Source of the DNA: Orbicella faveolata
Taxonomy: Eukaryota; Cnidaria; Anthozoa; Scleractinia; Merulinidae
Assembly: GCF_002042975.1 (NCBI RefSeq)
Contig: NW_018148946.1
Span: 320,978 to 384,977, forward strand
Length of the DNA: 64,000 nt
Direction: 5' to 3'
Numbering within the stretch: the stretch's first letter is position 1; each line of letters opens with the position of its first letter. A program made the position numbers and the translations under genes. Below, one piece after another: positions 47,148 to 57,900 of the stretch. The notes below the pieces were generated by a model. That model did no database searches and was not told where the DNA came from. It saw only the letters and a list, made by a program, of their open reading frames with translations.

Positions 47148-47504
47148 GGCCCAGTTCAGACGCCGAACTTTTCATAAGCCGAACCAAATACATCGAATTA
47201 AGTACATGAAAAGTTCGGTGTCTGAATCAGTTAGGAACGGCTATTTGAATTTGGAACGGCCCAGCCGTTCTTCCCGCCTAGCTCAACAGGGAATTTCGGC
47301 TTTGGAACGGCTTTGATTCAGATGTCAGCCGAAGCTAATGCATAAATTATTATAACGTTTTTTCCAAGCAGTTTTCACTTTGCCTGAAAATCGCTGACGA
47401 ATCAAGTTCGACGTCTGAATCAACAGGTGCAGTTTTGATAATTTGGGTCAGTCCAAATTCGAATTAAGTTCGGCTCATGAAAAGTTCGGCGTCTGAACTG
47501 GGCC
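47148..47504. mobile_element. PIF/Harbinger-like MITE with TAA target duplication
   Basis: The 357-bp element has inverted termini starting GGCCCAGTTCAGACGCC. The outer 38 bp pair with a single mismatch. A TAA trinucleotide flanks both ends (47145-47147 and 47505-47507), which fits the TWA target duplication of PIF/Harbinger elements. It has no coding capacity, so it was presumably moved by a transposase from elsewhere. The near-identical termini suggest a fairly young insertion. Confidence 0.8.
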
Positions 47505-48424
47505 TAACATGTCAGCTTGAATTGAACTGATCTTTGTAAAACGTCATGCATTCATTTTCTCAATTTCATTTGTTCAGTTATTGAACGCTCCTTCTCAATA
47601 TGCTCAATCAGAGCCAACTCTTTCTTGATTTTCGTTTATTCATAAAATTTTGATCCTGTATCTTTCAAATTTGAACGTGGCTGTTGTCATGCGCGCTTTA
47701 GAGCACACCCCCAATTAAGAAACGTTAGTAAGTTCAGAGACAACAGAAAAAACAGGCCGCGAAAACTAACATGATCGATCGATCGATCTCTGAGTTCTAA
47801 GCCGAAAACAACATTTCCTTCTCATATACAAAGAAACAAATTAATATATAGTCGAAGAAAACATCTCTGTTTTCATCAGACAAACCTTATACCTGTATTT
47901 GTTATGTTTCCGTTTTTGTCACAATATTTACGTCAGTAACGCATTTAGCGTAGAAATGAAAATAATTTTCCCCTCCAGTGAGTATGCAAATTCCCACCCT
48001 CTTTAATTATTTAATAGACTGGTCGAGTGATGTTGTCATTCGCAAAATATCTTTCCCCTTGTATTTTCGCTATTTTTAAAAGTGAACATGTATTTTTGTG
48101 CTGCAAAAATAGACAGCCGCCAACATTTTTGTTCTACTGAATTTGGCGCAAATTTGCGCTATAAGTTGTGATATTCTCAGACGATTTTTTGTCTATAATG
48201 AGAAAAAGATTTCAAAACAAGTGGTTTTGACAGTGTTCGTTGCGCGTTGAAAATACAAGCTCTCCCCGCGGGGAAGTTAGCTTTCTTGATTTTATTACTA
48301 GACGGCTTGTAAACTAAAAGCATGATTTATTCATAGATGACAAAATAAAATAACACAATCTTAGTGTTTGACAGCAATCACGCATAAAAACTGCTACAGC
48401 GACAATAAAATCCTGTTTACAGTT

Positions 48425-49609
48425 TTAAAAAGATTTTCTTCTAGCGTTATCTCTAGCATTGTAGGTGCAAATGTCAAAATCTTGGCTGTTCTGCGGGCTA
48501 AATGTCCTGGATGCTTTTCTATTCGTGAACGGAACCTTAACTTGCGAAATAACCGCAGGTTCTTTATTTCGAGGTATTGGAATCTTGGGGAGATTTTTGC
48601 CAACGACCACCGCAATGTTCAGAATCATTTCTTGAGCCGGGCAGTAACTATTTAATAGACCAAGAAGCATTTTCTGGTGTTTTGAATAAACTCCGGCGTC
48701 TTTAAGTTCTTGATACGAAGAAAAAGTTGGCGTGTTTCTAGGATTACGAAAATACTCTACACCGCTTTTTATGAAAAGTTCTGCGGCTTTCGGAGAGAGA
48801 AGGATAAGCATAACAGCTCCGCGTCCTTTCGCTATGAAGCCCTCACGCGCAATTTCAGTCAAATGGTACAGCAAGTCGCGATTTTCATTGCACATATTAA
48901 TAATCGATTTTATGTGGCTATCAACTTGCCCATAGTGGCACACAACTCGATGCTCGTTCCAGTGAGCCTTTCGGCATTCGATACAACAGTAGTGAGTAAA
49001 ACATGAGGGGCAAGATTTGAAATCCAAAGCGACGATTCCCAAGAGTTCCTCCTGTTTTTGACATGTAGGATTTTCGCAAGTAAAAAGTTTTCTTTCCATT
49101 AAGCGAGGAGGCTTCGGCGGCAATCCGCGGGGAGGTTTTTGAGGCGGTGTTTTCCCATGACTTCGACGAGGCAGCGTGGTAGATTTTGATGGCGATGGAG
49201 AACGAAGAATTCTGTGATTGTCGTTGACATCCAGCGAAAGTACGCTAGCGTTTGCGGCGAAATCCCCTTGAAAATTATAGTTTGTTCGCGAATCATCCGG
49301 TGAAGGATAATTCCCGTTTAACGCGCTGTAGTCTTCCATCTTTTTGCCTCGCTTCTGCTTAATTTTTGACGGCGAGACAGGGACCATGTCACCATACTGG
49401 GGCGAGCGACGGCGGTTTGTTCGGCACCCGCCCTTTCCAATACATACATACATCATTCGCGCGAGAGTAGGGTAAAAAGTAAATTTTGTTTTGCTCCACA
49501 GACGTTCGCCTCCTGTGTCACTTGTAAGACTAAACATATTGCTGAATATATTGGTCTTTGTGTAGCAGCTGTTTGGAGCAGCGAGACGTGACCAATCATT
49601 GGTTAGCAT
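48425..49609 (-). CDS. Short MYND-finger paralogue with proline-rich SH3-ligand region
   Basis: The frame encodes up to 394 residues. The start is uncertain: the first ATG (49609) overlaps CCAATCATTGG, a CCAAT-box palindrome, and later Met codons (residues 52/53 and 91) are credible. A basic/Ser-rich N-terminal half leads to KTPPQKPPRGLPPKPPR (about 153-169), stacked PxxP SH3-type motifs. The MYND-type finger at 178-224 reads CENPTC, CPSC, CCIEC, HWNEHRVVC. The following domain matches the giant protein's C-terminus block by block (GFIAKGRG, FSSYQEL, GVYSKH, LNIAVVVGK, QVKVPF). It lacks the giant protein's membrane helix, repeats and last ~100-residue segment. The coding region has no intron. 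It lies tail-to-tail with the giant gene and head-to-head with the Ig/FN3 gene. A cytosolic adaptor role is inferred. Confidence 0.85.
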   Translation of the reverse strand: MLTNDWSRLAAPNSCYTKTNIFSNMFSLTSDTGGERLWSKTKFTFYPTLARMMYVCIGKGGCRTNRRRSPQYGDMVPVSPSKIKQKRGKKMEDYSALNGNYPSPDDSRTNYNFQGDFAANASVLSLDVNDNHRILRSPSPSKSTTLPRRSHGKTPPQKPPRGLPPKPPRLMERKLFTCENPTCQKQEELLGIVALDFKSCPSCFTHYCCIECRKAHWNEHRVVCHYGQVDSHIKSIINMCNENRDLLYHLTEIAREGFIAKGRGAVMLILLSPKAAELFIKSGVEYFRNPRNTPTFSSYQELKDAGVYSKHQKMLLGLLNSYCPAQEMILNIAVVVGKNLPKIPIPRNKEPAVISQVKVPFTNRKASRTFSPQNSQDFDICTYNARDNARRKSF

Positions 49610-51944
49610 AACAATTTACTGTATAGTCAACCAATCATTGATAGCGTCGTGAACTGTGGCGCGCCACGTCTGTTGTCAGATGACACAAAAGACCTACAAT
49701 GTCCTCATAAGCCCATAAAAAGAGTGGTCAATTGAAAATTAAGGCCATCATAGCGTTATTATTTCCATTGACTTGGAAGAATTGTTGTTTTCTTAACAAA
49801 GAGTTCGTTCTTCAGTTATTTCCTTTGTGCTCCCCTACTGATTTAAACAGTGTTTCCTTGATGTCAAATGGAAACACTACGGAAGCATTCGTGAACTGTA
49901 TAACACGTATAAGTTAACGATCATTGACATTTTTAAAGCAAACAACGGCAAACAAAACTGCGACAGTTATATTGATTTGCATTTTTCCCATAACTTCTCT
50001 AAAACGAGCCACTTTTTGCCTTTTTTAGACATTTACAATGTTCAGTAACAGTTTATTTAAATTGCTTGCGACATTCAGATACGCAAATACAATGGCTAAT
50101 TGCGAGCGAAGAATTTGAAAGAACCAACTCGAACTTACCGTTAAGTCAGGTCTGAATTCTTTCTATGATAATTTTATTGGATTTAGGATGAAGTCGATTG
50201 CATAGATTCTAGAAATAACTCGCCTTCTAGGAGCTATTTTTGTAAACCCTCAATTTCCCAAACCGGAGTTTCGTGGACGAAATATTGTTCGACTGATTTT
50301 GCGAATTGCAAGAAATTGAACAAGCTGCGCAGGCAAAGTTATAAATTAACTTCTCAAGTTCGGCAGATTCCGTCCAAATGTCGAACTAGAAGTTTTCAGA
50401 ATTTAACTGGGAAAGAAAAAAAAATGGAGCTAAAATAACTGTTAGAGCTAAACTTAGCCAAAGGTCTACAATGAATGGAGTTTAACTCAAAAGCAGAAAA
50501 CTGGTCAAGACCTCGACCTTAATGACGCGGCTGAGGTTTGCGAACTGCAAAACTTAAGTTAATTACTAATACAGTAGCTCAAAAAATGTAGAGCTATGAT
50601 ATAGTAATTAACGCCCAGTTCGGCTGCAGCGCGCGCGGCGCGGCATTCTCTTTGTAAAATCCTGGGGAAGGTTCTCGGCTATCATGTTCAAAATTTACCG
50701 ACGTCTAATATCAGACCGCCGATATTTCAAGTGTTTTGAAAAACTTGAAAACTCTTGAGACGAAACATGTTAAACTGAAGTAGCAATATTAAATGAGTTT
50801 CCTTGCTCAATATCATGCGTTGTTGACATATCATCAGTCTAAATATAGAATTCGATATAGTTCTCATACTGTATTTTCATTGATGATTCCTTCGAGAAAA
50901 AGAGACAAAGTTTTCACAATTAAACAGATCTTTAGATCTCTTGCAAGACAAATCAGTACCTAAATAAACGTTATAATAAATATGTGCTGCCATCTTAGTT
51001 CTAATTTCGAATTCCAGTACTTCTTTCTTGCGAGAATCCTCGCTCTTAACCTGTCCTCTCCGTCGTCTTTTTTAAAGTTGTCATCCTTTATCTTGGATCT
51101 TGGCCTTCAACACGCTGAAATGACACAAGCCAGTTGGCCTGGGATTCGACCAGCGAAATCACTGTTCCTGTAATTGTTCCTCTTTTCATCTGAATGCATG
51201 TTTTCGTTTGTTTGTTTTTTTGTTTGTTTTCTGCTGCTTCGCGGGTATATGGCTGCCCTGGTTTAATGCTCAGTTCCGCTTTAACTCCGTAAAAACTTAA
51301 ATCTTAGTTTAAGATTTTTCGTCTTACCTCAGCACTAGATCAAAAGATGACAGCTTACGTCAGGTTTTGTTCTGGTGCTTTTGTTCCGACACTGATGCAC
51401 CATTTTCGGGTAGGAAATAGAGCGCATGCATGCACTAGTCAGAAATGATTACGTTGTACTTTTACTAGTCCAAAGTGGGTTTCTTGAGGGGGTTGGCGGC
51501 GTTGTGTTTTCTTTCACTTCTGGACCTGGCACTAAGTAATACGTCAAACCACCCGAAACTGAACCACACCCGAACTAAAACCGAAGTCAAGTCGAACACC
51601 AACCGACAACCGATATGCCTCTCGCAGGCTGATCGCAGACGCATTGTTGCTAATCAATATTCAAGCGTCCTCTGGCCTCCAGCGCCGAAGAACCTTAACA
51701 TTGAAAATTCCTGAAGTGATGCATGCTTTCTTCTCCTTGGCAACCGACCGATATTGCCCTCTAATGTAGTCTTTACGAGTCTGGAATATGATCTTTATGA
51801 TGTGTAGTCGAAATCAAGGCTTGCACTGTGGTGACAGAACATCGAAAGATCGAAGCTACATCCCATTATCCTGGTGACGTTTCTTAATTATAATTCTATG
51901 CAAGATCGTTTGATGAAGTCCCTTGCTGTGCGAGTCTATTTAAA
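49610..51944. other. Divergent intergenic region between MYND paralogue and Ig/FN3 gene
   Basis: Two CCAATCATTG motifs lie at about 49590 and 49630, close to the MYND paralogue start and probably promoter elements. A frame at 51475-51714 encodes a hydrophobic start but has no ATG and an in-frame stop just upstream. Nothing else was recognised. Confidence 0.45.
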
Positions 51945-54900
51945 ATGAGCTTTAATACCTTGCTTTACACTGTGGTGATCGCGACGATATGCTCTGCAAG
52001 ACTATCAGCTTCTGCAAGTTTTAGTAAGTAAACTTAAAAGTAAGCTTCTATGTAAACTTCACTTTCGGAAGTATAAGGTATAAAAACTTAGTAACTAGGG
52101 ATCAAATTACCAGCTTATATTGTGATCGTGTGATGTCTTGCAACTCTCTAAAATAGAAAGTTTCATGACAAGTTGCGACAAGTTTTAATTAGAAAATAGC
52201 TGAAAAACTTTAGGAAGATTTCGCCTTTCTTCTCCTTTATTCGAGAGGAGTAATTGATGTGTTGCCATGCATTCCATGCACCCTCCGAAACGCGGAAACT
52301 CGAGTTAAAATCGAGACTACTTTAAAATTTGGTGTCAAAACATAGTACTCCTAACATAATTGTATTGTTTATTTTGAAATACTGTCCCCCAACAAAGGTA
52401 CTTGAGAGAAAAAGACTCAACTTTCTGACATTTTCTGGACATCTTTGTTTGACTGGGACAGTAAAGTATACATTAATAGTAAATCAGTAGGTAATAGTTT
52501 GGTCAAAAGCTGATAATCATGTAGACGGGCGTACAAGGGCCTTATTGACTGGGTGGAAATACTGTATGCAAATTAAATAAGTTGCTGAGCACTGGGCCTG
52601 CATGATTTCCCTTTTTCAGATTTCACAATTGAGCCCTCAGACCATGTTGTTGCTATTGGACAACCTCTTCTCCTCAACTGTCAAGCACAATACAGTGGTC
52701 CTGACAACGTTGTCATATCCTGGAAAAATAATGATGCCTGGCTTTTGAATCCTGCTAACAAACCTTGGAAACAGTTTGCAAATAGCTCTCTTTATTATAG
52801 TAGTATTCCAGCGCAAAGCATTGGAACATTCATCTGTGGCGCAGCTGTTCCAGGCACTCAGCTTATCATATACAGCAGGACAGCGACAGTTCAAGCCGCT
52901 TGTATGTATAACACTCTATAACAGCTACTAAGATTAACCTCTTGTAACTGGATACCCTCATGACCAGACTAAGTTCCCAGTTAAAACAGATTTCCTCTTT
53001 AGGAGGTTAAAACTGGTTGCATTTGTACAGGTATTCACAGGACAGCTGGGACCATATCTGATTGTCCACTTGCATTCTAAGGTGTCTAGTTATGGGATGT
53101 GTCTGTTAGATAGGGAGTTTTGACCTCAGTAAATTTTAATTTTTCTCAAAAGATAGTTTTTGAAAATTGACTGTCTTGTTTTACCACTGTGTGGTAAAAT
53201 CACTGTGTCATTTGTACTAATTAACAGGTGTGCTATGATATGACAGTTGAAAATTGGCTACATTAAGAGCTGACCACAGTCCACCTCATAAATAATTTGA
53301 CCAGTGTATATAATTTGATCTGTGTATGTTGCGGGAAGGATTTTAACAGTGCAGTTAGGTACGTTCATGGGGTACTGCTGTCACATTGGCGACAGACTGT
53401 GATGGATGGCACAGTCTTCTGGCTGGCCTCAGGAGTCCTCATGGGTCTGAAGAGGATACGAAGAGTGACTTCCAGTAAATACTACGGATAGGTGTGCAAA
53501 ATGCAAAAATTGAATTCCCTCAAACTTTTTCACAAGAAAGCCCTCTGGAAACTATTTAGGAAAATACATCTTTTAGTTCATTTGGATTTATATTTTTTAA
53601 GTAAAGCGATTTTTTAATTTTCACCCTTACAGAAGCCCTCGAACCACTGAAAAATGTGCTTCGTATTTGCGACTCGTGTAAGAAAACTAAAACAATTATC
53701 ATATCTATTTCGATATTACACAATTCAATGACCCTTCCTTTACAAAGTACAGTTATTAGAATTGGAAAAGATTCAAACCTGAATTTTTAAAAAATTTTCA
53801 AATTTACCCTCCTAAACAGCATTATCAGAAAGCTTGATTTTGGCAAATTTCAACAGCAAAACTCCCTACCTGGTACATGGATTCCGCTGTAAAGATGGTA
53901 TTCTATAGAAAGAGTAAGGCTTCCTCTATCGTTCTGTGAAATAAAATGTTGGGGCAACTCAAACTACGAATTTAGACGACCAAAAATATTTATGGTACTC
54001 ACTTGAAGTTTATGACCTTTGAACTTACAGTTGTCTTCATGAATACAAGAGATAACCTAAACAACAGTCGGAATTTTAGACTGAATGCGACCCTTTCTCC
54101 CATTTAAATGATTAATAGTTATATTTTATCTTCTGTGGGCAATTTTATCGAAAGTAATATTTTTTCTACGCTGAAAAGCGGAAATTTGTGGATATTAAAT
54201 TTATTCCATCTAAGTTCTATTTCGTGTGCTGCAAGGCATTTCGTGTTCTCATTAAAACAAAATGGTATTGCCAAGTAGAAGGTTTTCTTCTCAGATTTTA
54301 AAACAACATATAGTTTTTGACATACTACTTCAGCCTATTGCAAAACAACAGAAGTCTTATCTCAAAGATTCAACAGACTTCATTAATTTCATGGAAAAAA
54401 CGAAAGTCCCAGCGGACGTTATACTTGTTTCAATGGACGTAACGAGCTTCTATACGAACATACCACAAGAGGAGGGAATCCAAACAGTATGCAGAGCATA
54501 TGAAACATTCTACGTAAACAAACCTCCGATCCCAACACCACTACTAGAGCAATCGTTAAGGCTAATTCTACAGGAAAACTCATTCCAGTTCGCTGGAAAA
54601 AACTACCTCCAAATACATGGCACAGCCATGGACACAAAGATGGCAGTAGCATTTGCTAACATCTTCATGAGTAAGGTAGAAACAGAAATCCTAAGCCAAA
54701 GCGCATTTCAACCGCTCGNTTTTTTTTTTTGCAGACATAAAATCTCAATACCTTGCACATCCTGTTAATGTGACCAAAAGATTCGGAGAGACAGCAACAT
54801 TTGATTGTACCATTGAAGAAAGTTTACCCTATGCATCCATCCAATGGTACAAAGATGGAAATCTCTTCACCCAAGGTGAAGTGGCAGGTCAAATCCACAT

Positions 54901-57900
54901 TCTAGGTACAAAGGCAACATCATCTGCTTTGTCTGTGAAGAGCATAACATTCTCTAGTGCAGGATGGTACTGGTGTGTGGCTATCAACCCGTTATTGCCC
55001 AGTCAGCCACAGAGCAGCAAGAGAGCATATTTAACAGTACTCCGTAAGTACTCACCCCAGACAGTTTGTAATTGGGCAGATGATCTGCATGCAGGTGCAA
55101 TACCTCTTTATTGATACTTTTTTTTAATTTATCAAATCCTAATTGGACAACAACAACAACAACAAAATCCTAATTGAACACAGTAGTTTTTCGTACATAA
55201 TGCTGGTCTGCATTAATAGCACAGGGCTTGAAGAAAGTGCCCTCCAGTCTTCGGGGACAAGTGCACTTAATTTCCTGCCGGGCAAGTTACTTTTCTTTTC
55301 AAAAAAGATGTAAACTTAACTAAGCCTTGCCCAGGGTAAGCGAAATTTGAGAGGTGCTTATCCAAAGGGCAAGTTGGAATTTAAGTTTTATTTTGAACCC
55401 TGTAGTGAGTCTCAAAGTTTTCAGAGCAGTATTGTTGCTACACAATACGTCAGCTTGAATTGTTAAAAATCTTTGACTCTGAAGCGATAGAGAATATAAT
55501 TAATAGTCATTAGTTTTGACTTTTTTGTAGTACAATATTCAATACATACTGTAAATCTGTGTTTTTCTTTTGACAGCTTCTCAGGATAAGCCTCATTTTG
55601 GCATTCATCCAACAAACATGATTGTCCCAGAACATCTGCCAGCCATAATGCAGTGTCAAATTTTGGGTGTCCCACCACCCATAATATCTTGGACAATGAA
55701 TGGACAGACAGTCAGCAATGTGTCTGATCGCTACATTCTAAGTAATGGTTCTCTTTACTTTTCGGCACCTGTGAATCATTCGTATGCTGGGCAGTATGTG
55801 TGTAGTGGAACAAACTCTGCTGGATCAATCTCTAGTGGGGCTGTGTTGTTCAGAGTTGCATGTAAGTAAATAACATATTTTGTCATCTAGACAGTCAAGT
55901 GTTTTACTGGAAAATGTGTTTGGTCTTACCCAGAGTTTAAGCTCTTTAAACTGCCTATAACACTTAGCCAGTTTTTTTTTCCTCAAAAGTAAACAGTGAG
56001 TGCAAGCCGTAACACACAGAAAAATGACATTTGAAGTTATCCTTGATTTTTGAAATGCGATAGAAGTCGCGGTTCTTGAAGTCAAAACCACACCTAAAGT
56101 GGATTGGCACTAGTCAGAGTTGTGACATCAACCTGGTATCTTGATAACAACAAACAACAAAGAAGTAGTGAGTCACAGCAAACTGCTCAGGTTTTCGGCC
56201 AAATATATTAGCCCAAATGTAGAAAAGTGGCTCGCTTTCTGAGCAAAGCATACTGCCCAGATGATTCGGAGTTCAATTACATCCCTGACCCATACGTGAC
56301 TGTAGCAGTTGAAGTTGAAGTTGAAGTCGTCTCATCAGTAAAGGTAAAGCGACGAATGAAGTCATCTTCAGTTAAATGCCTGGAGGATAAAGAAGAGTTT
56401 CGGGTCGGCTTCCATTTGGCCCTCTTCTTTTTCACAAAATCGACCCATTTCTTTCTAAGTTTTCTAGCTTCGGGCCAATCATTGTTATAGAAAGGTGTAG
56501 CATGTGGAACTAAACCCTTCTCCACTTCTGGGAAGGCAGAACATCCACCAGCTACACATCTGTAGACCTGGCATATTAAAGTTTGCCACAGTGAAACAAG
56601 TGAGAAATGACCAAGTGCTTTGTAGACGTGATACTGGGTCAACGTCACAAGCTAGTTAGTACCCAGTCTCTCAACTGCTACTTTTTGTATTCAAAATGGC
56701 AGAAGATGCGCTCTTTTCGGGGATTTTGTCCGCCGATCAAAAAAAAAAAGACGAAACAAAGAATGGGATTTTTTTTCTTGGCAAAATGTCTTAGACAGAC
56801 ATAAATTTTCGAAATTCATTGAAACTTGCTACCGGTAAGTGTTATAGGCACTTTTAATTAATAAAATAAACTTTTTAAATATCATACATGCCAACTTTGA
56901 CATAATATTATGCTTGATCTGTTTCTATTATTTGTAACACAAAATTCGTTGTTGCGTTCTTGGAACATCCGTAACTTTGTAACCAGGCAATACATCAGAC
57001 AATGAAAAACTAGTTTCCAGGCTCTTTGCCTAAAGTCGGTTGGAACTCCTGGAGGTTAAAAACTCATCATGAACGAAATGGCATGTTTCATCGCTGTTTC
57101 AATTTAGGAGAAAACTACCTCAAAATAATATTATCAATCTCGTCTTCACTCAGTTCTGAGAATTTTTTTATATAAATGGATTCTGGTGAAGTGTTGATGG
57201 GTAAACTGTCCAAATGCCAGTGAGTAGTGAACTAATATAACACACATCCCATCCAGGGCAACAACAATTAGTTATTTAATAATTATTATTACTTGCCTGC
57301 TGATTCTTTGATAGCTATTAGCACTGGCAGTGAGGATCATGATCCATAAATTTGTTTTTTGACATAAACCTTCAGTTTGTGTCTGGCAAATAGTTGACAT
57401 AAAATTCACATCCTGACATGTGGCAACGCTGACTTTTCATTAATTTACTGAGGGAGCATATTTGTTGTCTGTTAATAGGGCCACTGATCTTGAGGGTCAC
57501 TGTTTATCAGTTTTTACTGTCATGCATGTGCTACCCTCAAAAAAAAAAGTTGATACTTACTTACTCAATAACTTTGTTACCTTTTTCTTCATCCTCTGAT
57601 TTTAGATTTTGATTTTGCTTTTGTTGAGAATCCAGCCAACAAGACAGCTGTAGTTGGTGATGCCGTCAGCATGAACTGTGTCCCCCCTGTCAGTTTTCCT
57701 GTTCAGGTCACAATTCAATGGTATCATGACTATCAGCTAATTACTCCAGGTGGAGGCATTTCTGTTGACAATTCTGGATCAATAAAATTTACAGCTATTA
57801 AAAAATCTGATGAAGGAATGTACTTCTGTGATGGAACAAATTCTGATCTTCAAGCCACCAGAACATCGGAACTGGCCTATGTTACTGTGCATGGTAGGTA

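Larger units (their letters stand above)
40957..48424. other. Intergenic region between the two MYND genes
   Basis: It holds the 3' UTR of the giant gene, a TTG microsatellite (41098-41128), and two MITEs (45110-45432, 47148-47504). There is a candidate AATAAA near 44662. No further gene was recognised; ORFs here are short or lie within the MITEs. Confidence 0.5.

Noticed and set aside
51475-51714. 79-codon ORF with a signal-peptide-like start
   Set aside because: It begins at GTG with an in-frame TAG two codons upstream, has no ATG, no acceptor that I could support, and no recognisable mature domain.
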